Source: Argopecten irradians (lineage: Eukaryota; Mollusca; Bivalvia; Pectinida; Pectinidae). From it: DNA of 64,000 bases. The notes beneath the pieces were generated by a model. That model was given only the letters and a program-made list of their open reading frames with translations, made no database searches and was not told the DNA's origin. The position numbers and the translations under genes are program-made. Location: assembly GCF_041381155.1 (NCBI RefSeq), contig NC_091147.1, forward strand, positions 14,842,318 to 14,906,317, written 5' to 3'. This document shows positions 23,701 to 35,601 of this stretch, one piece after another (position 1 is the stretch's first letter; every line of letters starts with the position of its first letter).

Positions 23701-25455
23701 TTGTTATCACACTCTCCGTTATTACTATTGTTATCACACTCTCCGTTATTACTATTGTTATCACACTCTCCGTTATTACTATTGTTATCACACTCTCGTT
23801 ATTACGTTATATTATTACTATTGTTATCACACTCTCCGTTATTACTATTGTTATCACACTCTCCGTTATTACTATTGTTATCACACTCTCCGTTATTACT
23901 ATTGTTATCACACTCTCCGTTATTACTATTGTTATCACACTCTCCGTTATTACTATTGTTATCACACTCTCCGTTATTACTATTGTTATCACACTCTCCG
24001 TTATTACTATTGTTATCACACTCTCCGTTATTACTATTGTTATCACACTCTCCGTTATTACTATTGTTATCACACTCTCCGTTATTACTATTGTTATCAC
24101 ACTCTCCGTTATTACTATTGTTATCACACTCTCCGTTATTACTATTGTTATCACACTCTCCGTTATTACTATTGTTATCACACTCTCCGTTATTACTATT
24201 GTTATCACACTCTCCGTTATTACTATTGTTATCACACTCTCCGTTATTACTATTGTTATCACACTCTCCGTTATTACTATTGTTATCACACTTTCCGTTA
24301 TTACTATTGTTATCACACTCTCCGTTATTACTATTTTATCACACTCTCCGTTATTACTATTGTTATCACACTCTCCGTTATTACTATATTATTATCACAC
24401 TCTCCGTTATTACTATTGTTATCACACTCTCCGTTATTACTATTGTTATCACACTCTCCGTTATTACTATTGTTATCACACTCTCCGTTATTACTATTGT
24501 TATCACACTCTCCGTTATTACTATTGTTATCACACTCTCCGTTATTACTATTGTTATCACACTCTCCGTTATTACTATTGTTATCACACTCTCGTTATTA
24601 CTATTGTTATCACACTCTCCGTTATTACTATTGTTATCACACTCTCCGTTATTACTATTATTATCACACTCTCCGTTATTACTATTGTTATCACACTTTC
24701 CGTTATTACTATTGTTATCACACTCTCCGTTATTACTATTGTTATCACACTTTCCGTTATTACTATTATTATCACACTCTCCGTTATTACTATTATTATC
24801 ACACTCTCCGTTATTACTATTGTTATCACACTCTCCGTTATTACTATTATTATCACACTCTCCGTTATTACTATTGTTATCACACTCTCCGTTATTACTA
24901 TTGTTATCACACTCTCCGTTATTACTATTATTATCACATTCTCCGTTATTACTATTGTTATCACACTCTCCGTTATTACTATTGTTATCACACTCTCCGT
25001 TATTACTATTGTTATCACACTCTCCGTTATTACTATTGTTATCACACTCTTCGTTATTACTATTGTTATCACACTCTCCGTTATTACTATTGTTATCACA
25101 CTCTCCGTTATTACTATTGTTATCACACTCTCCGTTATTACTATTGTTATCACACTCTCCGTTATTACTATTGTTATCACACTCTCCGTTAATACTATTG
25201 TTATCATTTTCTCTGTTATTTTTATTATTATCATTTTCTCTGCTATTACTACTATCACACACTTCGTTATTACTTTTATTATCATTTTCTCCGTTATTAT
25301 TATAATTGTCATTTTCTCCGTTATTACTATTATAATCACACTCTCCGTTATTACTATTATAATCACACTCTCCGTTATTACTATTATTATCATTTTCTTC
25401 GTTTTTCTTTTTATTTTCAATTTCTTCTTTTTTACTATGATTATCATTTTCTCGG
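17757..25455. repeat. 7.7-kb satellite of a 27-bp unit (~285 copies)
   Basis: The core unit is CACTCTCCGTTATTACTATT plus GTTATCA. From 17.76 to 18.37 kb two variants alternate (54-bp dimers). From 18.66 to 25.2 kb the unit is almost homogenised, with scattered 1-4-bp indels, and the last 250 bp are again divergent (TCATTTTCTC variants). Minus strand of each unit: TGATAA (GATA-type) and TAACGG (MYB-type). The unit has no stop codon in any plus frame or in two minus frames, so spurious ORFs up to 2,491 codons arise. Indels at this density may partly be assembly error. Confidence 0.97.
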
Positions 25456-28155
25456 TTGTAATTAAATTTTGATCATATTGATATGGTAAAGGATTTATCG
25501 ACCGAACGATTTAAAAAAAAAGGTTTTAGAAAAAGAATATTTTCGATTTCATAACATAAGTTTTGTAAACCAACTTATTCGCGCCGACTTATATTCGTTT
25601 TAAAGGTTCTTATAAGATAATTTGAAAATTGTCGTTAAACTGTGATTAACCTAATCACCTTTTGAACAACTGGCGCCAGTTGAAAAGAAAGTAAAAGAAG
25701 TGGTCTAACATATTTCTGTAAATCTATTGTCTATTTTGTACCCGTTATAGTTTTTTTTAAACCATTATTCTTTTTAAACAAAGGGGTTAAAACTTAAGTT
25801 ATGACAGACTATGATACCGTAGAAAGAACAATTACAAGTATTTATGATAAAATTTACAACGGTTTCGAAAACGAATATGTTTTATCACATCTAACATACA
25901 TGTACCACATGTGCATTACTACTACTGTTAGACAAAACAATAATCCGTTCAGTAAAGCAAATAATTTTCATATAATGAAGTCAGCACGGGATGACAATAA
26001 AAGCTCAGAAACTACCACGACATTGACGTGCACCTAAACTCTTGTCTAATTTACTTCCTCAATTCTCTCGTGTTGTTATGAAAGTATAAACTTTGACAGA
26101 AACTTGACTTACCTTTTTTAACTTGTTAATCGGTCGGGCCACCGTGTACACCTATGACTGTTCAGAGCTTCACGACGCTAATTTCGACATGCATGGTAGG
26201 GTACAAGTCACAATAACAATGGAACGAACGGCTCGAGCATTGTCTAATAAATAGTTATCTTACAATTGACATATTCTGTAACACTACTACTAAAATACAC
26301 AAAAGCTTTAGTTAAATAAAACAAATATTTATAAAAAATTGAGCTTGTGACAACCCCACAAAAATGATTATTTTATATTTTTTGTTCTGAAAAAAAATCT
26401 AATTTTAATGAATTTGCATTTTGATATATATTTTAAGCTGTATCTACTTATGAACCAGTATTTTTGACAATAATTGTGACCGAGGTAGATTTAAAATTAA
26501 CACGGACATATTACAGACTTAAATACCTGTTGTTTTGTTTTATAGACAGGTAGGGAATTACACAATGGTCATACACAATCACTGTATCTCGAATAACTGA
26601 AAATTTCCACACATACTAGCGTACTTTTCTATATATGCTTAATAATTTCCTTATGGACAGTCAAGGGAAATAAGGGTGGAATTCCCATATGAATGTAGAT
26701 AATAAAACCTGATATCTATAAAGAATTTTTAACATATTGTTTTAAATATTTTAAATTCCTATGTAAATAACATAAGAAGTATGCCAAAAGGCATCCCTCA
26801 CTTGACATTAATGCTTTCATGAAATACCAGTAAAGCCGGTTCTTTTCGCGGGGATGGTATTTTCCCGATCTCGCGGGTCTTTGCTATGATCACGAAAAAT
26901 TGATTCGCGATATATTAACAAAATAGTTGATTGGCATCTACCTTTAAAATCCATATCGGGAAAATTGAAAATCGCTTATATATTATTTTCTCGTTTTTAG
27001 ATCAAAGTGCGAAAATTTTGTACAGTATACGGTTTTTGATAGTGGTATGAATAAGAAAATAATCGGACAATAAGAAAGTGCTTGAAAACAAAGAAAAAAT
27101 AATGATTATATCACGAAACAAAAATTAAGGAAACAGCTATTTGATTGCCAAAACACGTGTTCTCTGAAAGCCTCGATCGTGATGACATGAATATCTTCTC
27201 TAACCTCTTTAACAGTACCAAGTTTACAGTGTTTCCTGATACTTCGGGATCCCCCTTTACACTACTTCCGTTTTGGTCCATATCCAAGTCCTATTGTGTT
27301 ATAGTTGGATCAAGCCAACTACTTTTCAGAGTGAAAAAAAAAATATTATTAAAACAATTATAACATCAGAACGTCGATGACAAAAGATGGAGTTACAACA
27401 CTAGTAAATGCAAAATTGCGTGGTGTGTAAGTTTTATTTCGCTGTTTTGCTACGTGGTCTAGTGATCGCGAACTCCCGTAAGATTACCAGGACAACATCT
27501 CAAATAAAATTGGTGTTAATTAGTTGCTTATAAAACATTCTAATAGGAAGGCGGATGTGGGTTTTTTTTATTTGGGGGGGGTATTCTTTCTTATATTTCT
27601 CTTTTTTTTTGTACGGATCACTATGGCCGGGTGGTTAATATGTCCCGAAATATTACCACAAGCCCTCTACCTCTGGGTAACGAGTCCCAGGCATGTGGAG
27701 CAGTTAACTAACCGTCGTTCGGTAGTTTTTCTCCGGTCACTCAGGCTTTCCTCCACCGACAACCTGGGTCTAGCTATTAGATGTTAAACTAGTAGTAAAC
27801 TAATCAAAACAAAACAAAAATCTTCTCTAGAGTTTTAAACACATTTTAGCTTTTTCAATATTTCTCTTCCGAAATCTTTTATCAAAGTAGACGATAATAT
27901 CTGCAGGCGTAGTACTAGAGTTACATCTAATCTTTTAGTAGGACAAAACTCGAGAAGAAATATAAGAAGTGGGCCTAGATAACGTAGCTGGTGGAATGGC
28001 TCGGGTAGTTACGAAACCATAACAATATATAATGTTTCGTGCGGTTATCGGCACATACTGAAGATATTCGATATATTTCCATTGTGTTAGTTAAAGCCTT
28101 TGTATGACACGCGAAGAACAAAGCAGACATTTTTTTAAGGATTGTAGTGCGATGA
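25456..28155. other. Intergenic region, mostly unrecognised
   Basis: AT-rich spacer between the satellite and the 28-35 kb element. A 78-codon ORF at 25801-26037 has no recognisable domain and is not supported as a gene. TTTCGCG-type MITE sequence lies at about 26840-27025, and sequence related to the 37.3-kb element (GGAGTTACAACAC, TTTCGCTGTTTTGC) at 27385-27470. Confidence 0.45.
27625..27790 (+). mobile_element. tRNA-derived SINE fragment
   Basis: GGCCGGGTGGTTAATATGTC followed by CTCTGGGTAACGAGTCCCAG and GGCTTTCCTCCACCGACAAC matches, in order, the SINE read on the minus strand at 46.5 kb. The internal promoter boxes are mutated and no 3' core is clear. Confidence 0.6.
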
Positions 28156-28209
28156 CCTTTTCAGGCGCGGATCCAAGGGGGGGCGGACCCGGCGTACGCC
28201 CCCCCTAAA

Positions 28210-28325
28210 ATAGGAGAGAGAAAAAAAAGAAAAAAGGAAAAAGAAGGGAAAAAGAAAGAGGGGAAGGAAGGAAAAGAAGGAAGAAAGAAAAAAAAAGGGA
28301 GAAAGGAAAAGGGAAAAAAATAAGG
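28210..28325. repeat. Polypurine tract
   Basis: Over 100 bases almost purely A and G on the plus strand (GAGAGAAAAAAAAGAAAAAA and similar). The minus-strand ORF reading Ser/Leu/Phe through it is low-complexity noise. Confidence 0.85.
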
Positions 28326-29868
28326 AATTAGATAAAGAGTGAGAATTAGACAGAAAGCTCCATTTCCTACCTTTACCGTTTGATGTTATCATTTTAAAAT
28401 CTAAATGTATTCGACTGTGTAGTACATACATGCATGAACATACTTTTTTCCAGGCGCAATGGAATAATTATATTTTTTTTTCGTGTAAGTTAAGGTTTTA
28501 TCTCCATCGCTTAAAAGGTACAATGTCCCTTCAAGTATTTACTTTTTCCAAAAAAAAAAAAAAACCGATAAAATCCCAATATATTAGATAATTCATTGTC
28601 ATTAATATTCAATATTGACAGGTTATATCTCGATATCCTTAGCAATAAAAGAAAAGGGGGAGGGGATGGGTGGAAGGAATTGTACCTGGCCATGAGTCTT
28701 CGCTGGTTGACTATATGTCATGCCATTCGTTTTCCATGTTGTAAATGATATAATACACATTTTTGAATCAGCATTAAAGTCCTGTATTGAATCCGACTAT
28801 CAATTCACAAATGTGTGCGTACTTTCAAAACGCCAGTTACAAGATTACTACTGACGTCGAATGCTTCTAGAAGCCTTTTATTTGTCCTAAGAGAATGTGT
28901 GTAAAGAAAAAAGTGGAAAATTAAACCAAAAGGAGAACCAAATGCGACAGAAAATGAGAGCTTCTAGGGTCTGGGTGCACCCCATGGCCAGATGCCTTCC
29001 TTTTTTGTTTCAACAAAAACATATCTTAACGATAATGTTATAAGATAGGATAAACGATGTTAAACCCCTATTAGAAAACAGGATGATAGCAATGATTCCT
29101 GGCACCGTATGGCCATAGACAAGACCACTAGCCCTATTTTCTTTCATTGTCCAACACACGAATTATGAAGATTGTGTAAGTTAGGGAAAATGAATGATCT
29201 AATCTGACAGATAATGTATAAAAGTAAAAGCTTATATCGTTAAAAAAGGTTCACATACACTTTCATTAGTCCTATAAAAACCTTCAATAGGCGACCCCTA
29301 GCTGCAATATTGTAGCTCAAGAGACGTTTAGACTGAAAACTGATTATGCAAACCATTATAAAACGTTTGTTTTACATTTTATCGTACTTGTTTGATATAG
29401 CTTACCTACTAGGCAATAAAACCGAACCACATAAAATATCAAATTTTCATCGGGGCATTTTTTTACATTATACATATGAAGGTCTTTCAGAAGCGAATTT
29501 ATACGGCAAGTTCACAAAATAAAAAGTCTAGCAATAGACAACTTTTTTCACAAGCGCAGATACTGGATTTAAATTTCCCGGCTTTATTTATCACAATGCG
29601 TTTTCATTGGCTAATCGACATCACATGATCGATGACCCCTTTTTCCGAGTGTAAACCCCATAGGGGCCAGATCAAATTTTCAGCTGACCGCCATCTTTAA
29701 TTCCTCCAGCTGTTCCAGAAAACTTCTACACATAGATCACAGAAAACATTTTCAAACATCTGTTTCTTTTTCTACGTACAGGACACATAGGATTCCTGGT
29801 GAGTGAATTCGCTTGAGATATATGCGGTTTGTTTACATGATTGGGTCAAACACGTGTTCCAATGAACC

Positions 29869-30465
29869 ATGTCTGACAGCGTAATGGCGTCTCGTAGGAA
29901 TGTTTTAGTGTTGGGCCATAGCTTTATATCTCGGCTTTCACGTTATGTAAACGAGCTACCATCTCGGTCGAATCTAGGACTTCAGTATGATTCAGTTAGA
30001 TTTACTGGGCTTCCTGGCGGTAGTATCAATCGAATCGTAAGAGAATTTTCACGTAGTTATCGCGAGTCACATTTTGACTTGGTTTGTTTACAGTGCGGGG
30101 GCAATGATTTGAGTAGTCCTTCGGCAGACCCAGAGTCGGTTGTTCGGGAGTTGTGTGCATTTGTAGATTGGCTCTTAGATATAGGTGGTGTTAGAAAGGT
30201 TGCAGTTTGTAAGTTATTTTTCCGAGCCTCGACCCGCACTCGTAAAGGGGATGTATCGGTAGAAGTTTACAATGATCGTGTTTCTCAGGTTAATTCTCTC
30301 CTAGCAGAACGTTTGTGTATGCCTCGGGCTATTCTTTGGGACCATAGGCGGTCAATCTGGAATGTATTTCCTCTTTTACATACTGACGGGGTTCATCTTC
30401 GGGATCAGAAACCCTACTTTCGATCTATTAAAAGTTGTGTGATTTTTGCCCTCGGCTCAGATTAG
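29869..30465 (+). CDS. SGNH-hydrolase-like ORF, probably part of the retroelement
   Basis: An intact 198-codon ORF. The SGNH/GDSL esterase blocks are all present: block I VLGHSF (nucleophile Ser18), block II glycine in TGLPGGS (about 47-52), block III CGGND (Asn79) and block V TDGVH (Asp173, His176). It therefore has the catalytic triad and oxyanion residues of the family, which hydrolyses esters or acetyl groups. SGNH domains are known as passengers in several retroelement groups, including some DIRS-order and CR1-like elements (from memory). It lies 1 kb upstream of the gag start on the same strand, separated by 89-bp repeats and A-tracts. There is no intron or signal peptide. It is better preserved than gag and RT, which are frameshifted. 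Alternative: a host retrogene. Confidence 0.7.
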   Translation: MSDSVMASRRNVLVLGHSFISRLSRYVNELPSRSNLGLQYDSVRFTGLPGGSINRIVREFSRSYRESHFDLVCLQCGGNDLSSPSADPESVVRELCAFVDWLLDIGGVRKVAVCKLFFRASTRTRKGDVSVEVYNDRVSQVNSLLAERLCMPRAILWDHRRSIWNVFPLLHTDGVHLRDQKPYFRSIKSCVIFALGSD

Positions 30466-30892
30466 ACTTTCAGCTGTCGTTGTTCATGCGTGTTGATACG
30501 AGTTGTCCCCCCTTTCCCAATAGCTTTATTATGCGAAGACTGTCATTTCAATTCAGACAACAATATTTTTTAAATAGCCTTTCATAAATTGAATTTCTTG
30601 CAAGTTTATGCTTTTCAGTTATTATATATTATTTAGTTTTGATTCTTTTGGAGTCTGTTATAGTATTCTTGGAGCAACTGTATAGCAATATTTAGTAAAT
30701 CAATATAAGCTTATCTATTATTGACTATATTACAAAATACTTTTAAACTGTGTAAAAAAAAAAAAAAAAAAATAGTTGCTTTCTTTAATAATGTACCGCT
30801 TCTCAGGGCCTTGCTTCGGCATATACGCCATATTCTGCTTCGGTAGAGGTGTAAACCCAGAGCTGCTTGTACTATATATGAAGTTAGTAGAT

Positions 30893-31140
30893 CTTGTGAG
30901 TCTATGGCTCAGAATTTTGAACGTTTACAATACTAAATGAATTTTGCCCTGCCTTTGGCCGGCTTCATCAGAATAAGATTACTTGTGAGTCTCTGGCTCA
31001 GAATTTTTGAATGTTTACATTATTAAATGAATTTTGCCCTGCCTTTGGCCGGCTTCATCAGAATGGATTACTTGTGAATCTGACTCAATTTGCCTTATAT
31101 TAATTCTTGAATTTTGCCTTGCCTTTGGCCGGCTACTTGA
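30893..31140. repeat. 89-bp tandem repeats between the SGNH ORF and gag
   Basis: CTTGTGAGTCTATGGCTCAG begins copies at 30893 and 30982, with a partial third at 31071. Each full copy ends TTTTGCCCTGCCTTTGGCCG GCTTCATCAGAAT (written in two parts). A further degenerate CTTGTGAGTCTCGAG occurs near 31204. Such repeats could be part of the terminal repeats of a DIRS-order element. Confidence 0.8.
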
Positions 31141-31400
31141 TATCTATATTACATTACATAATCGACATTATTGGTTGAAATCATATCTTATTTAATAATA
31201 TGACTTGTGAGTCTCGAGTTTATGATAAGCATTTAGGCACCCTACAATATCATTTTACCCTGCCTTTTTCTCATATTATAGCAACATTTCTTTTCAAATT
31301 TTAGAGATTTGTTGTCAATGTATGGATATTTACCATTGCATTAAATGTTGGGGTGTACATCTGTTAAGTGCTCCTGTATCTTGTAAATAGGAAGGTGAAG

Positions 31401-31431
<31 letters not shown>

Positions 31432-31464
31432 TGTTCTGGCTTTCCTTTCTTTATTTCCTAGACC

Positions 31465-32622
31465 ATGCCTCCCAAGAAGCGCCGGACGGCAGCTACAAAT
31501 AATGTTCATGCGCCAGAGCCGCAACAACAACAGGCTAACACAGCTTCTGTGCCGGACGCCGATTCAAGGGATGTGTCCCAGGAACCTGAAAGGGGGACAA
31601 CCTCTATAACTGAAGACCGGTTAAAGGCCCTGATGAAGGAGGCCTTTAAAGCAGGCTTACAGGAGGCAAGGAACCAAACCGGGACAATATCAGCTGGCGG
31701 TATTGCTGCTAATGCACAGTCCGGCAGTGCCATGCCACAAGACGTAGTACCTCCACTCATGACCTCAAATACCCCAGCCACCTCTAATCATAGTGCGAGT
31801 GCTGTCACCGTGGAGGACTCTAGGTGGGTTAGATTCGATAATCCTTCCTGCTAATCAACTCGCCAGCATGACAACTACTTCTGATGAACTGACTAGTTTT
31901 TCAGCCGGGGCTCAGATAACCACCCCACTAGTGGATCTGGTTGATCCTAAAATTAAACAAAACATACTAATGGGCAAGTTTGTGGACATGAGTTCAATAA
32001 CAGAAAAGAACACTGACTCTTTACAAATGGTACTGTCTACAGATGACAGTGGAAATACAAACATTCAGTGGGTACACAAAGACACAACCAACAAACCCCT
32101 AACCATCGAAGAAGATGGACGACGAAATTCTCCATTTATATTGCCGTTTTTTGTTTAAATGATCAGGCAGCATATCCTCAGCTCCTCAAGTACCAGTCCA
32201 TGATACGCAATTTAGCATCAAAACCAGCTGATTGGCAATTTTATGACACCAATTTTCGGCGTCTCCGCGCAAATGCTAATTACTCCCTCCGTTGGGACAT
32301 GCTTCATCTCGAGCTATGGAATGAAGCTCTCTCCCGTCGTCCGACCTCGGGATCATCGACAAATAAACCGGGAATTTGTCACAAATTTGCTCGCGGCGAG
32401 TATTGTGGTGGTTGTCGCTACTCCCATAAATGTGGCATTTGTAATGCCAAACATCCGGTAACGCAATGCCCAGTTATGGCACATTCCCGTCCACATATAC
32501 AGACACCCCCGCGTTTTCGGCAAACTTTTCGTCCCCGTCAAAACACCTCCAACCAGCCAAGATTTTTCCCCCGCGGTAGTGGTTTTGGACCCCAACGCCC
32601 TCGACATTACTACCCCTATTAA
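31465..32622 (+). pseudogene. DIRS-order gag, frameshifted
   Basis: Begins MPPKKRR (nuclear-localisation-like) and a Gln/Ala-rich stretch. The reading then moves through three frames: 31465-about 31850, about 31840-32120, and about 32120-32622, so at least two frameshifts interrupt it. The last part carries CHKFARGEYCGGC, YSHKCGIC and HPVTQC, a Cys/His cluster of the kind found in gag of DIRS-like elements, followed by an Arg/Pro-rich tail. An uninterrupted run of A at about 31405-31430 lies just upstream. This copy cannot make a full gag without frameshifting. Confidence 0.75.
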
Positions 32623-34182
32623 TGTCAAAGCATTAGCACTGGTACTTGAGGAGTATGACAAGGATAAAGCCATGTTTTTAATCAATGGTTTCTCAAAAGG
32701 TTTTGAAATTCACTTTGAAGGCAGTCCCATGGGCCACACTTGCAATAATTTAAAATCTGCGATTGATATGCCTGAGGTGGTTGATAAGAAGTTAAAGAAA
32801 GAATTAGAGGCAGGCAGAATTGCTGGGCCTTTTGTAGAGCCCCCTTTCCTAATATGCATATAAGTCCTCTAGGTGTAGTTCCAAAGAAGATAGAAGGTCA
32901 ATTTCGTTTAATTCACCACCTCAGTTATCCCAATGGTAGTTCAGTGAATGATGGGATACCTGAAGAATATTCATCAGTACAATATCATAATATTCAAGAT
33001 GCTATTTCATTTATTAAACATCTACCAAATGCATTTTTGGCCAAAACTGATATAGAGTCTGCATTTCGGATAATTCCAATTCATCCAAGTCAGCGGCACC
33101 TACTCGGTTTTAAATGGAAAAATCAATTTTATTATGATAAGTGTCTTCCCATGGGACTTGCTGAAAGTTGTAGAATATTTGAGGCATTCAGTACGGCCAT
33201 TGAATGGGCGGCATATCGGCACTGCAAAGCATCAGCCATAGTTCATGTTTTGGATGATTTTTTATTTATCGAATCTTCCCTTTCCCAATGTGCTCAAAGT
33301 CTCCAAAATTTTACTAAATTATGTTCAGAGATAGGAGTACCCCTGGCTCCAGATAAAACTTTTGGCCCGGACCAGGTCATGCCGTTTCTTGGCATTACAT
33401 TAGATACAATATTACAAGAAGCTAGATTGCCATTAGACAAATTAGATGAATGTAGGAATCTATGTAGAGCATTCCAGAACAAAAAGAAAATAACTCTCAA
33501 AGAACTTCAGTCCATTATTGGAAAACTTCAATTTGCAACCAGTGTTGTGGTACCTGGTCGCCCATTTCTACGACGATTGATAGACTTAACAAAAGGTATT
33601 AGAAAACCTAGTTACAAAATTCGTCTTAATAGTGGTGGTCGAGCAGATCTGAACATGTGGGGCGAATTTTTAGATCGTTTCAACGGAAAGAGTTTTTTCC
33701 TCTCAGATACCTGGCTGACATCAGACACATTGAGTTTATATACAGATGCTTCATCCACAATAGGATACGGTGCTGTATTTGGCAACTCGTGGTTTTCTGG
33801 TACATGGAACCTCCCATGTGAAACACCACATATCAACATTTTGAAACTCTACCCCATTGTTGTAGCGTTAGTGGTATGGGCAGCACAATTTTCGCAAAAG
33901 GCTATTTGGTTATTCACTGATAACTTGTCTCTAGTGTCTATCATAAATAATCAGACTTCTCGGGACCCCCAGATTATGGCCCTAATTCGTATATTAGTCT
34001 TGAATTGCCTGCAACATAATATCATGGTACGGGCAACTCATATTCCTGGTGCTCAGAACGTTTTGGCTGATGCTTTGTCTCGTTCACAGGTAGAGCTATT
34101 CAAGACACTGCTGCCCTCTGCGGACAGACTTCCAACAACAGTCCCCAGTCATCTGAAGCCTGCAGCCTTATTCCAACGTTAA
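32579..34182 (+). pseudogene. DIRS-order reverse transcriptase and RNase H, one frameshift
   Basis: The first part (32579-about 32855) and the 442-codon main ORF (32854-34182) are in different frames; the shift falls just before HISPLGVVPKK. Visible RT blocks: FRLIHHLSYP, AKTDIESAFRIIPIHP (catalytic Asp), LPMGLAESC, and VLDDFLFI (the Asp-Asp box, about residue 132). RNase H follows: LYTDASS, LFTDNLS, and the closing LADALSRSQ. VLDD rather than YxDD, and LADALSR at the RNase H end, are typical of DIRS-order elements rather than Ty3 or Bel elements. Stop codons are absent in the 442-codon part, so decay is recent or limited. Confidence 0.85.
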
Positions 34183-34271
34183 CCAGCCTTGTACATGCAT
34201 CTCTTACCCCAGCATCCAGGAAATTATATAATAAAGCCCTTCAGAGTATTTCTGACTTTTGCAGGGTTTAA
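34072..34271 (+). pseudogene. Tyrosine-recombinase ORF, N-terminal remnant
   Basis: In a frame overlapping the RT/RNase H end, an open stretch reads SLIPTLTSLVHASLTPASRK followed by LYNKALQSISDFC, then a stop. This resembles the SAM-like core-binding start of the tyrosine recombinase that follows RNase H in DIRS-order elements. The catalytic domain (R-H-R-Y) is absent; downstream sequence is the repeated GGGCCTAGGCGG region, so the element is truncated here. The overlapping frame arrangement is itself usual in this order. Confidence 0.65.
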
Positions 34272-35601
34272 AGTTCACAAAATGTGATTTTGACGTCTTG
34301 TGAGCGGTACGGTAGATAGTAAGCATGGTATTTATGTTTGTTTTGGACAAAAAAAATAATATGTAAATGCATTTATATGCATAAAATAATCGGAAACCTT
34401 CAAAAAAGTATGAAAAACTGTGCCCGAGTGATTTTCGGAGGCAGTGCTCCACTACGATACCTAGGGACCAATTCGTAACCGGCCTAAAGGCATAGTAGGC
34501 GGGGTACGTATATTCGTTCTAGGCGGCCCCCAGACTCCCATCCTTTTCTTGCTTCGTGCCTCTATGAAAAGATATGCTGATTTTAGGCAGTGAAATTCTG
34601 TAACTTTATATTCAAAATCTGACATTAGACGTCAAAAATAATAAACGAACATTTTTACATGGCTTCAATTATTTTTTGGAAAAAGTATATATTTATTCGA
34701 GGGCTTCTGGGGGCCTAGGCGGTCCCTAGACCCCAGCCCTTCTTCGCTTTATGTCCATATAAATATTAAGATTTTGATATTGCAATTCTGTAAGTAAAAC
34801 AAATTAAATCAAAACTTCAAATAAAAAATATGACACTTGACACGAAAACCATAAATAAACATCCTTAAATGGCTTCAGTTATTTTCTGGAAATAGTGTTC
34901 ATGAAATCCTCAGAATGCAGGATTTTGCACCATTTATTCAAGAGCTTCTGGGGGCCTAGGCGGCCCCCAGACCCCTCGCCTGATTTGCTTTGTCTCACGC
35001 CCCCTCTAACCTCAAAACCTGAATCCGCCCCTGCTTTTGACAGTCAATCTGACCTGGCAATGCACTGACAGAGCAATCATTATAAGGCATATGGTTAGTG
35101 AACAATGATGCATTACGCATAAACGGAAGTTTAGCTAATATTAAAAACAACTCCGGAACTGGAAGTACTTATATACTTATATATATATATACATGTGTGT
35201 AATTTACATAACTTTTTCATAATCTTATTCTCTTATAACAGTTCATTGTGCTCCAGAACTTTCATGAAAATTAGATGTGATGAACGTTTCCACAAAAAAT
35301 ATAAAAACTTATTAAGAGAGGAAGTGGATAACTTTTAAATTTTCAAATAAGGATATTTTTCTATTAAAATCGTTTGTATTGTAGAAGCATCTATTTTATC
35401 TAAATATCATTTCATCATGATCAAGTTTCAGAATATTTTAATATTTTTCAGTAAATTTTCACATAGAAGACAACTCTCCATGACCTCTTGGGTACGTTCC
35501 GATGAAGGTTCATAGTATCAGTATCATAGAGCTTAATTGTAAATATTGGAAATTAGCATACATTGTATTCAGTATTAACATATAAGTAATGTGCAATTAC
35601 T

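Larger units (their letters stand above)
28162..35033. mobile_element. Possible 6.9-kb TIR element carrying a DIRS-order retroelement
   Basis: The left end starts CAGGCGCGGATCCAAG; the right end, read in reverse, starts CAGGGGCGGATTCAGG (13 of 16 identical). CTTTT flanks both sides (28157-28161, 35034-35038). Near the right end the motif GGGCCTAGGCGGCCCCCAGA recurs three times (34.5, 34.7, 34.95 kb), and near the left end are G- and C-rich runs, as in subterminal repeats of hAT-like non-autonomous elements. No transposase is visible. It may be one element that received a retroelement, or two unrelated termini. Confidence 0.4.

Noticed and set aside
17717-25192. ORFs of 2,491, 2,260, 805 and 755 codons reading LSVITIVIT or related 9-residue repeats
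   Set aside because: The 27-bp unit lacks stops in five of six frames, so any frame stays open through indels. Composition is that of the satellite, frame changes are frequent, and there is no domain, signal peptide or splice pattern.
17757-25455. CRISPR-like repeat array
   Set aside because: Units are directly adjacent with no spacers, and the setting is eukaryotic.
25801-26037. 78-codon ORF MTDYDTVERTITS
   Set aside because: No recognisable domain, no paralog in the window and no supporting signals.
28135-28431. 98-codon minus ORF rich in Ser, Leu and Phe
   Set aside because: It is the complement of a polypurine tract.
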